From assembly GCA_014879665.1 (NCBI GenBank), contig JACSRP010000129.1, positions 1-48,008 on the forward strand: a stretch of 48,008 bases of DNA, in the 5' to 3' direction. Shown here in pieces: positions 18,474 to 28,300 of the stretch (the stretch's first letter is position 1; each line of letters starts with the position of its first letter). Made by a program: the position numbers and the translations under genes. The notes beneath the pieces are model-generated. The model searched no databases, had not been told where the DNA came from, and saw only the letters and a program-made list of their open reading frames with translations. This stretch comes from Anaerolineae bacterium (GTDB lineage Bacteria > Chloroflexota > Anaerolineae > Aggregatilineales > Phototrophicaceae).

Positions 18474-18761
18474 ATGAATGTGATTGTGCGCTGCCCATCA
18501 TGCGAGGGGTACGGCTGGACGGAAGACGAATTTTCTGGCACGGCGGAAGATTGCGATTGGTGTGGTGGCGCTGGATATGTTTACCGCGAAGATAAGGGCG
18601 TAGATCGCGCTATTCCGGAGGCGGATTATCCGCTGGTGGCGGCTGAACTGGAACGTCTGGAGCAGGAACGCCTGCGTGAAATGGGCTACAGCGGCGGCGC
18701 CAAGAAGCCGTGGGAACAGAAGATACGCGGCGATAATGCAAAAAATATGCGGCGGGATTAG
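18474..18761 (+). CDS. Small DnaJ-type zinc-ribbon protein
   Basis: 95 aa with CPSCEGYG ... CDWCGGAGY; ATG start. Confidence 0.65.
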   Translation: MNVIVRCPSCEGYGWTEDEFSGTAEDCDWCGGAGYVYREDKGVDRAIPEADYPLVAAELERLEQERLREMGYSGGAKKPWEQKIRGDNAKNMRRD

Positions 18762-18764
18762 GCG

Positions 18765-19667
18765 ATGCTACCTGCAGTACCCCTCGCTACCTCTCGATTG
18801 AGACTGCAACCGCTGGAACATAGCCATGCCCATGACCTATTTCAGGTCTATAGCGACTCGCAAGCGATGCGCTGGTGGCATCATTTACCCCATCAATCTC
18901 TTGATGAAACCCTGCAGATGATCGCCAACTGGAAGCAATCTGAACCTGCATGGGCGGTCACACTTAAAGAGAACGAGCGCGTGATTGGCATGGTGCGGTA
19001 TCTAGATGCTGCTGTGCCGGGACTGGGCTATATCTTCAGGTCAGACTACTGGCGGCAGGGCTACGGAAGCGAAGCAGTCGCCGCTGCTGCTGCATTCGGC
19101 TTTACTTCTATGAAACTGAACCGCATTGAATTGTGGATACACAGCGAGAATATCGGTTCACAAAAGCTGGCGAGTAAAATTGGGTTTCGCCAGCGGGGGC
19201 AGTTTTATCAGCACTACGGGCATTTCTCTGCGCCGCACGAAACATTGGTTTTCGGGCTGCGGGCCGATGAGTGGATGAATTCAGTTCTCAATGTGCCGCG
19301 CGAAGCTGTCATTTATGGGGCAGCACCAACGGTTGAGGTGGCAGACGTGGCGATGACGCTTGCCTTTTACCGCGAGATGCTTGGTTTTCAGGTTGATTAT
19401 CAGGAAGGCTATCCTCCGAACTTCGCAATTGTGTCGCGTGGGGAGTGGACAACTGAACGCGCGTATATTCATATCGCGCAATCTGATACGCCGGTGGTGG
19501 GGTCGCTTTACTTTAGGATGGGCGCAGCAGTAGATGAACTTTTCGAAGAATTTCGTCAGCGGGGCGTTGTGATCGAGGCTTCGCCGCAGCAAACATGGTA
19601 CGGTACACGCGAATTTACCATTCTTGATCCGAATGGTTGGAAGCTTCGTTTTTCGGGTAGTGCTTAG
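18765..19667 (+). CDS. Fusion of GNAT acetyltransferase and VOC/glyoxalase domains
   Basis: N-term TSRLRLQPLEHSHAHDLFQVYSD...SDYWRQGYGSEAVAAAAAFGF...RIELWIHSENIGSQKLASKIGF; C-term PTVEVADVAMTLAFYREMLGFQVDY...FTILDPNGWKLRF in one reading frame. Confidence 0.85.
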   Translation: MLPAVPLATSRLRLQPLEHSHAHDLFQVYSDSQAMRWWHHLPHQSLDETLQMIANWKQSEPAWAVTLKENERVIGMVRYLDAAVPGLGYIFRSDYWRQGYGSEAVAAAAAFGFTSMKLNRIELWIHSENIGSQKLASKIGFRQRGQFYQHYGHFSAPHETLVFGLRADEWMNSVLNVPREAVIYGAAPTVEVADVAMTLAFYREMLGFQVDYQEGYPPNFAIVSRGEWTTERAYIHIAQSDTPVVGSLYFRMGAAVDELFEEFRQRGVVIEASPQQTWYGTREFTILDPNGWKLRFSGSA

Positions 19668-19676
19668 GTAAACCGC

Positions 19677-20087
19677 CTAGTTATGCGAAAGTTCTCTTGA
19701 GCGCAGGAAAATTTCGATAACGACCAGCGCCAGCCCTAGAAAGAAAGCGATAGGAATAGTGAGCGAGCGCGGCAGCTGCAACCAGATACAGGTTACGGCG
19801 AATAATCCTACCCATGCACTTTGACGCACGATCACACCACCCGGGGGCAGCGGTTGGGAAAGCGGCGTGAAACGCACGTTGAGATAGCGAATCAGCGGCA
19901 TGGCCGTACCAGCGATGGCGATGAACAGCAATACGAAGAAGAACCATCGAGGACCAACACGCGGTGGCTGAGTCGTGACCAGATAATACAGCCCGCCCCA
20001 GCCAACGACGATCAGCATGACGGAAGCGATCAGTACGCCAACGTGATCGGCAGGGGTTTTGGGACGTTTGAGAGAATAATCATTCAT
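19677..20087 (-). CDS. Small membrane protein with four hydrophobic segments
   Basis: ORF 19677..20225; ATG at 20087 (MNDYSLKRPKTPADHVGVLIASVMLIVVGWGGLYYL) preferred. Confidence 0.65.
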   Translation of the reverse strand: MNDYSLKRPKTPADHVGVLIASVMLIVVGWGGLYYLVTTQPPRVGPRWFFFVLLFIAIAGTAMPLIRYLNVRFTPLSQPLPPGGVIVRQSAWVGLFAVTCIWLQLPRSLTIPIAFFLGLALVVIEIFLRSRELSHN

Positions 20088-20263
20088 ATGGCTGATTATA
20101 GCGCAGATGGCGCATGATATAATCCAAAAAGCGGCGTAATGAGGAACGGGTAAGGAGTGATGGGTAAAAACATTGCTCTCACTTGATATTGGATGATGAA
20201 AAATATCACGTTTCATCCCCCTCATTATTCACCACTCATTACTTCTTTTAGACTTGAATACCC

Positions 20264-22144
20264 ATGTCCCTGATTGTAGGCACACAACTAGCGAAAGAAT
20301 TTGGCCCGGACGACATCTTCAGCGGCGTTTCGGTATCGGTGCCGCGTGGCGCGCGGGTTGCGCTGGTGGGGCCGAACGGCGCGGGCAAAACCACGCTGTT
20401 GAATATCCTCGCCAAGCTGGATTTCCCAAGTGAAGGCGCGGTGACGTATGCGCGCGGGCTGCGAGTAGGGTATTTGCCGCAGCGACCGGAACTTGTGGGG
20501 AAACATACTATCCATGAAGAGGCGCTGTCAGCATTTACGGAACTGCGCGGGATGGAGGCGCGGCTTGAACAGATGGCGTCTGATCTGAGCGAACCGGCGG
20601 CGCTGGAAGCGTATGGCGAACTACAAGATGCTTTTGAGGCTGCTGGCGGGTACACCTATGAACAGCGAATCAAGACGGTGTTGCAAGGCGTAGGATTTTC
20701 GCCTGACGACTTTGATCGCCCACTGAACCTGCTTTCTGGCGGGCAAAAGACACGCGCGCTGCTAGGGCGGCTGCTGCTGGAAAACCCGGATGTGCTGGCG
20801 CTGGACGAGCCGACCAATCATCTAGATATTGAAGCTGTGGAATGGTTGGAAGGCTATCTGAAAGACTTTCCCGGCGCGGTGATCGTGGTCAGCCATGATC
20901 GCTATTTTCTGGATGCCGTCGCTAATACGGTCTGGGAATTGGACTTTGGCGGGCTGGAAACGTATCGTGGCAATTACAGCGGATACGCGAAGCAGCGGGA
21001 AGAACGCCATACGCGTTTGCTCAAAGAATACGAGGCACAGCAGGAATTTATTGCGAAACAGGAAGACTATATCCGGCGGAATATGGCCGGCCAGAACACC
21101 CGTCAGGCAAAGGGCAGACTGCGACGTTTAGAGCGCCTGAAACGTGACGACTTGATCGGACGCCCACGTACTCGCAAAGAGTTAAATTTACGCTTAAATA
21201 CGGGAAATCGCAGCGGTGATCTCGTGCTGCGGACGTTCGATGCAGAGATTGGCTATACAGATAGACCGCTGTTTACATCGCCGAATCTGGTGTTGGTGCG
21301 CGGCGAAGCAGCCGCGTTGATTGGCGCGAATGGCGCAGGCAAAAGCACGTTTATCAAGACGATTGTTGGCGAAATTCCGCCGCTGGCTGGTGAAGTACGA
21401 TCAGGGGCAGCCGTGCATATCGGTTATTTCGCGCAGGCGCATGAATCGCTCAATCCGGCGAACAGTGTGCTGGATGAGATCGTGACTGCAAAACCGATGG
21501 GGTTGGGCGAAGCGAGGGGCTATCTGGGGCAGTTTTTCTTTGAAGGTGATGATGTGTTTCGCCAGATCAGCACCCTTTCCGGGGGCGAGCGCGGCCGCGT
21601 GGCGCTGGCAAAACTGGCCTTAAGCGGCGCGAATTTTCTGATATTGGACGAGCCAACTAACCATCTGGATATTGCCAGTCAAGAAGCGCTGCAAAATGTA
21701 CTGGCGGCGTTTGACGGCACGATTTTGCTAGTCAGCCATGATCGCTATTTGATTGACGCGCTGGCGACACAGTTATGGATGCTGGGTGATGGTCAGCTTA
21801 GCGTGTTCAAAGGCAGTTATGCGGAGTATATGGCGGCGCGGGACGCTAAGCGCGTGCAGCAGGCATTACAGAGAGAGGCTGCGCGAACGGGAAAACCTGC
21901 TCAGAATGGCGCGCCAAAAGCTAAAAAGCATGGGTTGAATCCGTACCAGCTAGAAGCGCGTATAGCAGAAACTGAGGCGCGAATTCATGCGCTTGAAGCG
22001 GAATTGGCGCGGGTGAGCGCGGCGCTAGAAACGGCTTCAATGCAGGGCGATCTTCAGCAGGTGCAGCCATTGGGCGAAACATACCTGCTGCTTGAGTCTG
22101 AATTGCAGACGGCGATGGAAAATTGGGCATTACTGGTCGAATAG
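20264..22144 (+). CDS. ABC-F family ATP-binding protein
   Basis: Two ABC domains: GPNGAGKTTLLN...LSGGQKTRALLGRLLLENPDVLALDEPTNHLD and GANGAGKSTFIK...LSGGERGRVALAKLALSGANFLILDEPTNHLD; C-terminal coiled coil. Confidence 0.93.
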   Translation: MSLIVGTQLAKEFGPDDIFSGVSVSVPRGARVALVGPNGAGKTTLLNILAKLDFPSEGAVTYARGLRVGYLPQRPELVGKHTIHEEALSAFTELRGMEARLEQMASDLSEPAALEAYGELQDAFEAAGGYTYEQRIKTVLQGVGFSPDDFDRPLNLLSGGQKTRALLGRLLLENPDVLALDEPTNHLDIEAVEWLEGYLKDFPGAVIVVSHDRYFLDAVANTVWELDFGGLETYRGNYSGYAKQREERHTRLLKEYEAQQEFIAKQEDYIRRNMAGQNTRQAKGRLRRLERLKRDDLIGRPRTRKELNLRLNTGNRSGDLVLRTFDAEIGYTDRPLFTSPNLVLVRGEAAALIGANGAGKSTFIKTIVGEIPPLAGEVRSGAAVHIGYFAQAHESLNPANSVLDEIVTAKPMGLGEARGYLGQFFFEGDDVFRQISTLSGGERGRVALAKLALSGANFLILDEPTNHLDIASQEALQNVLAAFDGTILLVSHDRYLIDALATQLWMLGDGQLSVFKGSYAEYMAARDAKRVQQALQREAARTGKPAQNGAPKAKKHGLNPYQLEARIAETEARIHALEAELARVSAALETASMQGDLQQVQPLGETYLLLESELQTAMENWALLVE

Positions 22145-22161
22145 AGATAGGGATACGGCAT

Positions 22162-23379
22162 ATGCGACGTTTGGCGATGATCGGGAGCGTAATAGTTGGC
22201 TTGCTTGTGGCAGCAGGCGGGATAACGGCGCAGCAGGCGACGCCTGCTCCGGTTACGCCGGCGGTGCCGGTTGTGACGCCTGCTCCGGTTACGCCAGCGA
22301 TTGCTGCACCCGATCAGCCTGAGATGACGCCTGAGGCAGTGGCACTTTCGCCTGAAGACAGCCGTTTAGCGGTATGCGCTGCGCCGATTGCGCCGGGGTT
22401 TGCGCCAATATTTCCTAGCCCCTACAGCTCATTGGCGGATCTGCTGATCGGTTCGGATGTGTTTTCGCCGGCACAAATTGCTGCGTTGAACTGTATTGAC
22501 AACACGATGGATTTTGGCGCTGTAGCGGCGTTGTGGCTGCCGAATGATGCTTTTGCTGCTGGCGGCGGCATCGTTTCTGCTGCTGGCGATGTGACTCTGG
22601 CAGGGGCTGAAACGCTTGCTTTGAGCAGCGATGGCGGCGAAATGGCTCAAAATCAAGAGGGGCTTACGATTCGCTGGGAAGCTGCTGCAGAAAGCGTGAC
22701 ATTGAGTTTATGCCCGGCAGTTAATGGGCAGATTGTCACCCCAGAATGCATCACGCCGTTTGGAAGTGGAGCACCAATTCATTACGAGAATACGGGAACA
22801 GTTGAACTGGATCATTTCTGGCAGTCGGGTGACTATGCATTGGAAGCTGCGGCCTATAATGCTGGTGGACAAAGTGTTGATCTGCAAACCCTGTATTTCA
22901 GCGTGCGCTGCTCTCAGGAAAGCTTGTTTCCGGCAGACGGAGCGATGTGCCCGGAAGAACCTGCGAGAGTGGTTTCTGGCGCATATCAGGCTTTTGAGCA
23001 TGGCGCGATGCTGTGGATGGCCGATGTAGGGCAAATGCTGGTGCTTACCGATGATGGGCTTGCCCGTTTCTATACGGATACGTTTCAAGAAGGGATGGGC
23101 AACCCCGAAGCTGCCGCGCCGGAAGGTTTGTTGACGCCAGTACGTGGATTTGGCCGGGTATGGGAGTTTCTAGGCGGCGCGGAAGCGAGTGGATTAGGTT
23201 GGGCGATGCAATTGGAGACGGGCATCAGCGTATTTCGCCAGCCTGCGGGGCGCTATTCATTCACAACTTATTATGCGCTGCCGGATTTGCCGGAACGGGG
23301 ATTTAGCTTCGCTGTCACGCAGATTCCGGGCGTGGCCGATGCTTACTGGGTGCAGAATCCGAATGTGGCGTTACGATAG
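22162..23379 (+). CDS. Secreted protein with T/P/A-rich N-terminus, function unknown
   Basis: ORF 22123..23379; ATG at 22162 starts a signal-like MRRLAMIGSVIVGLLVAAGGITAQQ followed by TPAPVTPAVPVVTPAPVTPA. Confidence 0.6.
   Translation: MRRLAMIGSVIVGLLVAAGGITAQQATPAPVTPAVPVVTPAPVTPAIAAPDQPEMTPEAVALSPEDSRLAVCAAPIAPGFAPIFPSPYSSLADLLIGSDVFSPAQIAALNCIDNTMDFGAVAALWLPNDAFAAGGGIVSAAGDVTLAGAETLALSSDGGEMAQNQEGLTIRWEAAAESVTLSLCPAVNGQIVTPECITPFGSGAPIHYENTGTVELDHFWQSGDYALEAAAYNAGGQSVDLQTLYFSVRCSQESLFPADGAMCPEEPARVVSGAYQAFEHGAMLWMADVGQMLVLTDDGLARFYTDTFQEGMGNPEAAAPEGLLTPVRGFGRVWEFLGGAEASGLGWAMQLETGISVFRQPAGRYSFTTYYALPDLPERGFSFAVTQIPGVADAYWVQNPNVALR
22240..22295 (+). repeat. Two direct copies of ACGCCTGCTCCGGTTACGCC, 36 nt apart
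   Basis: Exact 20-nt copies at 22240-22259 and 22276-22295, encoding TPAPVTPA. Confidence 0.8.
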
Positions 23380-23380
23380 C

Positions 23381-23400
23381 GGACGCGGCATGCCGCGTCC
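23381..23400. repeat. Perfect 20-bp palindrome GGACGCGGCATGCCGCGTCC
   Basis: GGACGCGGCA is the exact reverse complement of TGCCGCGTCC; begins 1 nt after the stop codon of the + gene. Confidence 0.85.
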
Positions 23401-23518
23401 CTACGGGCAAAATTAATGCGATGTTTTCCTGTGGATGCAAACATATCCTCCCTTCAGCCAGTGTATGGAGAGGATACAGATAACCTGCATTCGGGATTAG
23501 GAACACCCACTAAAGTTT

Positions 23519-23899
23519 CTAATTCCCCAGATCGGGCAGGGTGAAATAACCATCTTTGCCGGGTTCAAAATCTACCGCGCGAATTACGGCGTCTAGATTC
23601 AACGGGCCATAGAGGTGCGGAAATAATTGACCGCGGGTTTGCGCGGCGATTTCGCTGGTCGGATTGGTCTCGTAAGGCGGCTCATATTTGAGTTCGGCGC
23701 TCAATTTTGAAGGATTGACGACCAGAATCTGGAGGCCGGTATGACCTTTGAAGCGGGCATTGGCGACGATGATCACCTGCTGCGGGGTTGAGAAGTGAAT
23801 GAAGCCTTCAGATTTTAAGGTGTCGCCTTCGTATTCAGTTTGGCCTTGTAAGCTTGCCCATTGTTCACGGGGGATGAGATGCAAAATAACGTCGTTCAA
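23519..23899 (-). CDS. DUF952 family protein
   Basis: MNDVILHLIPREQWASLQGQTEYEGDTLKSEGFIHFSTPQQV...GQLFPHLYGPLNLDAVI. Confidence 0.85.
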   Translation of the reverse strand: MNDVILHLIPREQWASLQGQTEYEGDTLKSEGFIHFSTPQQVIIVANARFKGHTGLQILVVNPSKLSAELKYEPPYETNPTSEIAAQTRGQLFPHLYGPLNLDAVIRAVDFEPGKDGYFTLPDLGN

Positions 23900-23998
23900 A
23901 ATATGATCTCCAATGCAAATTAATCGGTTATCAGCATATTGTCATCGCTCGGTGAATTGTAGCAAAGAAACGAGTTGTCGCAGTACTGCGCAGATCAT

Positions 23999-24199
23999 TT
24001 AGATATTGGGTACTGCATTTTTGAATAAACGCTCAATACGATAGATTAGCTGTTTATATTCAGCATAGTGGCGGTCAAATTCGGGTTTTGTTCGCGCCAT
24101 TTGTGCTTGTTTCAGCGCGTACTGTGCCTGCCTGCGAAGCGTGTGAAAGCTGTTCATATTAAGCATCCGTTTTCTACAAACGATTGGTGAAATCTTCAC
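23999..24199 (-). CDS. Small hypothetical protein
   Basis: 66-aa ORF just downstream of the VOC gene; helical, basic MNSFHTLRRQAQYALKQAQMARTKPEFDRHYAEYKQLIYRIERLF; internal ATG possible. Confidence 0.4.
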   Translation of the reverse strand: MKISPIVCRKRMLNMNSFHTLRRQAQYALKQAQMARTKPEFDRHYAEYKQLIYRIERLFKNAVPNI

Positions 24200-24560
24200 A
24201 GGAAATTTGCTGCGCAGCTCTGGCTATTGAGATCAGGTAGCCATCAGGATCGAGTATAGAGAAGATACGATCTCCCCGACTGCTATCCTTGATGTCCTGA
24301 TTAATGAGGACTCCATGCTGCATGACGTTGGAATACAGAAGGTCTATACAGGTGTTTTCAGGAATAGAAACGATGAACTGTGTTCCGGCGCCAGTTTCTT
24401 CGTTACCGGCACTCAGGCCGAACACCGACTGCCCTAAACGAACGATAGCAAATACCGGATGCCCTTCCGGGCCGTTAAACATCACATCTTTTTCAAAACC
24501 AAGCTGGTTTACGTAAAAGCTTACACTGCTGCGAACGTCTTGTACTTTGAGTAAGGGCAT
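24174..24560 (-). CDS. VOC (glyoxalase/bleomycin-resistance) family protein
   Basis: MPLLKVQDVRSSVSFYVNQLGFEKDVMFNGPEGHPVFAIV...IFSILDPDGYLISIARA; ORF track start 24599 also possible. Confidence 0.8.
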   Translation of the reverse strand: MPLLKVQDVRSSVSFYVNQLGFEKDVMFNGPEGHPVFAIVRLGQSVFGLSAGNEETGAGTQFIVSIPENTCIDLLYSNVMQHGVLINQDIKDSSRGDRIFSILDPDGYLISIARAAQQISCEDFTNRL

Positions 24561-24607
24561 GATTTTGTATGCTTTCCTACACCCGGTGTGATGTGACATA
24601 CCAATAA

Positions 24608-24711
24608 TAGAATGTTTGTTCTAAGAATGTCAAGTGATTATAGAACATTTGATCATAACAATGTTCTAACATGCAGCTCAGCTTGATAGCTATTATGTCG
24701 TGAGATAGAAC
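24608..24711. promoter_or_regulatory. Cluster of TAGAAC half-sites including a 9-bp inverted repeat
   Basis: GTTCTA at 24618-24623; TAGAACATT 24641-24649 / AATGTTCTA 24660-24668; TAGAAC 24706-24711; lies upstream of the minus-strand VOC gene. Confidence 0.5.
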
Positions 24712-24861
24712 AAGAATGGGTCTTTATTGAATGGAGATCGCAATAATATTCACTTTGCAATGGTTCGTCATGCTGCGGAAAAGCTGAGGGGGGGGAGTGA
24801 GTTTATATGTACAACTTTATATAATTTGAATTATGACCCAGGCAGTTGGTGAAATGAAACA

Positions 24862-24884
24862 AGGCGCCTTGAGGACGCCTTGCC
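24862..24884 (-). terminator. Hairpin downstream of the RidA-like gene
   Basis: CAAGGCG-ccttgagga-CGCCTTG, 7-bp stem, 3' of the minus-strand gene. Confidence 0.5.
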
Positions 24885-24900
24885 GGGGTAGAGTGTAAGA

Positions 24901-25284
24901 TCAGGGCAGTACGGCGATCAGTTCGATTTCGACCAGCGCGTCTTTGGGTAAGCGAGCCACTTCAACGGTTGAACGTGCCGGCGGCTGGTTGGGAAAATAC
25001 TGCCCATAGGCACCGTTCATAGAGGCAAAATCGTTCATATCTTTGAGGAAAACGGTGGTCTTGATTACATTTTCAAGCCCTGCGCCTGCGGCCTGCAAAA
25101 TGGCCTGAAGATTCTTGAAAATCTGGTGGGTTTGGCCTTCTACGGTGCTATCGGAGAAGTCGCCCTTTTCTGGTAAGAAGGCAGTTTGCCCGGCCAGATA
25201 GACGAAACCATTGGCGATAATTGCCTGTGAATAGGGACCGATGGGTGGGGGAGATTTTTCGGTGAACACAACCTGTTTTGACAT
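24901..25284 (-). CDS. ridA: RidA (YjgF/YER057c/UK114) family protein
   Basis: MSKQVVFTEKSPPPIGPYSQAIIANGFVYLAGQTAF...PARSTVEVARLPKDALVEIELIAVLP; ATG at 25284. Confidence 0.9.
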   Translation of the reverse strand: MSKQVVFTEKSPPPIGPYSQAIIANGFVYLAGQTAFLPEKGDFSDSTVEGQTHQIFKNLQAILQAAGAGLENVIKTTVFLKDMNDFASMNGAYGQYFPNQPPARSTVEVARLPKDALVEIELIAVLP

Positions 25285-25348
25285 GCTGTTTTCCTTGCTG
25301 CTATACGAAAATATGGATGGGCGTACAGGGACTGCGCGCCTATCTTCA

Positions 25349-28300
25349 CTAGCTTTGATCGTGCGGCGAGGTATCACGGACGACGAGGCTGTCAAAATCA
25401 GCCGTGGTCCCTTGATCTACGCCGAGCGCCACTGAGCCACCTAGGCGGGCGGCATTGTCCATCACGTAGACTAGCCGCCCATTCACAAAGAAGGCGATCT
25501 GATTATCCAGCGCCAGAATTTCGACAGGTATCCACTCCGGCATGCTAGAACCATCCGCCGGAAGCGGAATTGGCCCTTCAAACAGCACATTCTGAACAGT
25601 TGAAGAGACATCACGGATAATGACATTCGTGCTGCCATCGGCGGCACGCTGTAGAGCAAGGAAGTACCCTTCAAGCTCAGTGCCAGTGATGGTGGGTTGG
25701 GTGCGAACGCCCATGTAGGCAGTTCCGCCCATGCCGCCGGTTGGAAAGCGAATCGCCACCGTTGAGTAAACGTCTGTAGAGCGCTGAATGCTGCTGCCGC
25801 TTTCGATAACTTCTATCCCGATAGCATCGCGCATCATACGCCACGTGGGGCGACCGGCATATTGCATCCGTAAAAATTGGCGATGATCAGCGGCATTCGG
25901 GTCCGTAGTGAACGTCCCCGCTGCATTCAAGCCATCACCCCAGTAATCATCGGTACGCAGCGGTTCGTCAAAATTTTCATCGAAGTCGCTGCGCAGGAAG
26001 CGCCATGGACGGTTGATCGCCAGCTCTCTTAGGGCAAAAAGTGGGCGTGCCCGCACGTTACTGCTTTGGGCAGCGGGTGCGGTTACGCAGTAATCAATCC
26101 GGAAAATATCGCTTGCAGTTGGCGCAACAAAGCTAATGAAACCCTCAGTTGGCGGTTCAGGAAGCATGCCGGCATAGCGATTTACACCATCCCGATCAAT
26201 CGAAAGGTGGCTGCCGATAAATTCGATATAGAGCAGTTCCCAGCGGCCACGATTATAGAAATTGGCAACGGTGTCAATCGGGGTTACAGCACCCGCAGCG
26301 TCACGGCGTGAAATATCCAGATTGCCGCCGCCCGTGGTCAAGCTGATGGCCCCCTGATCGCCGTCACGCAAATTGATCTGATAACCGCCGTTATCGCTCC
26401 AAATATTGCAAAGCATGCTGAAATCTCGCAGCGGCTGATCGCTCATCAGCGTGACCGAAGCGCCGGGTTGGAACGCTAGATAGTTGGTGGTGCCGTCGGT
26501 CTGAATGCTGAGCAGCGATGGATCGGAATTGATGCGCCAATTTGAGGGGACAACCCCGGCATCAAAGTTTGAGGCGGTAGATGAAGGTTCCTGAATTAAG
26601 AAGTCGTCAAAGCGGATGGGGCGGGTTTGACTGGTTACCTGAAGCATGATCTGGCCGTTATTTAGCGCTGGCGTGATCATATCGTCTAGAGAGATGAGCA
26701 GCACGTCATTGAGATAGATATTGATGTGCCTGCCCTGCTGCCAGATGGTGATATTGTGCCACTGGTTCGAATTCATCGGGGCGCTGGTGGTTCTGAGAAT
26801 TCGCTCAGTTTCGCGTGTAAAGACATCCGGCGTCGGTGAATTGCGTTTCAGGCTGATAAGACCGGGGAATAATTCCAACACACGGTATTCACCGCTGGCG
26901 GCGTCGTAATTGAAGACGACACGCGCGCCGACAGCCTGCGGATCGAGGAACACGCGGAAACTAATGAGAATTCCGTCTGTGGCTGTCCATGGTTGGAAGC
27001 CACGCCCCATAATGACGGCGGGCTGGCGCAGCGATCCCTGACCGGTGAGGAAGTGTTCATTGCTTTCAGAAATGATCTGCCATACAGCCGGATCAAAATC
27101 CCATTCCGCAGCAGGGTCTAGCCCCTCAAAATCTTCGAGGTAGGGGAGAGCGCCCACCGGAACTGGCGTAGCGGTTGGTACGATAACTTCAGTTGGGATT
27201 TCTGTTGGCAGCACGACTGTCGTCGGGGTTTCGGTAGCAACCGGCGTATTCGTCGGCGTTTCTGTCGGTGTGGGCGTATCTGTAGGCAGCGGCGTATTTG
27301 TCGGTGTATCCGTTGGCAGCGGCGTATTGGTTGGCGCGTCAACAAACGGCACTATGCTGTAATCGCCGAACGTGTTCAGAAATTGATTATTATTGACAAT
27401 CCAGGCAATCGTGCCGTTCGGCAGTATCACCTGTAACCAACCAAAATCGTCGCTGATGCCAATAACCGCGACTTCCTGACTTGTTTCAATAGTGCCAACT
27501 GCCGGATACTGCAAGCCGGGGCCAAGACGCGGCACGATCTGCCGCCCCGCTACCGCAATCGGCGTTGCCGGCGTAGGTGTGGCGGTTGGCACGGGCGTAT
27601 CTGTTGGAGACGGTGTGAATGTTGGGGTGGGGGTCTCTGTTGGCAGAGGCGTTTCTGTGTCGGTAGGGATGAGCGTCGCAGTAGGCGGCGTGGTATCGGT
27701 TGCAGTTGGCTCAAGCGTAACTGTCGGGATACTTGTTTCTGTAGGCTCAGGGGTGCCGGTATCAGCTTCAAGCACCAGCGGGGTTTCATCGGTTGCCGTC
27801 CCCGATTCACGGGTCGGGCGTTCTGTGTTTTCGCTGGTTGGCTGTTCTGTAACCGGCGCTTCCTGAGTCAAGGTGTTTTCCGCCGGCTCAGGCGTGGCGG
27901 GCGGGGGGTTTGTGGCTTCGGCAGTTTGACTGCGACTAACCGCCTGTGTGAGCGCAAAGGCGGTGTTTTCCGCTTGAAGCGCCGCCTGACCGGTGGCCTG
28001 CGCTGCGCCGACTGCGGCCACTGTAGCCGCCTGACGGGTGAGTGCCGATTCTGCAAAACTGGCGGTGACTGCTTGAATGGTGCCTTCTGCAACGGCGGTG
28101 GCCGAGGCTGCGGCCTGCTGTGTTTCCTGTTGATGACCAAGGGCGACCTGAGTACCCACAGCAAAGGTCGCTGTGAGCGTTTCAGGGGAAGGCCCGCCAC
28201 TGCCGCCGCCCACTAACGCAATGATAAGGCCGATAACGACAACAGCAGCAACGCCTGCCCCGATGAATAACGGTAATTTTGAACGTCCCGCCGGGGCAGC

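Noticed and set aside
24760-24900. Short + strand frame MVRHAAEKLRGGSEFICTTLYNLNYDPQAVGEMKQ...
   Set aside because: 46 codons, spans the poly-G tract and the RidA terminator hairpin; no family recognised, so gene remnant or chance.
27492-27866. 124-aa + strand ORF with GVGVSVGxG repeats
   Set aside because: Antisense shadow of the T/P-rich linker of the minus-strand kinase; the repeat is a by-product of the coding repeat.
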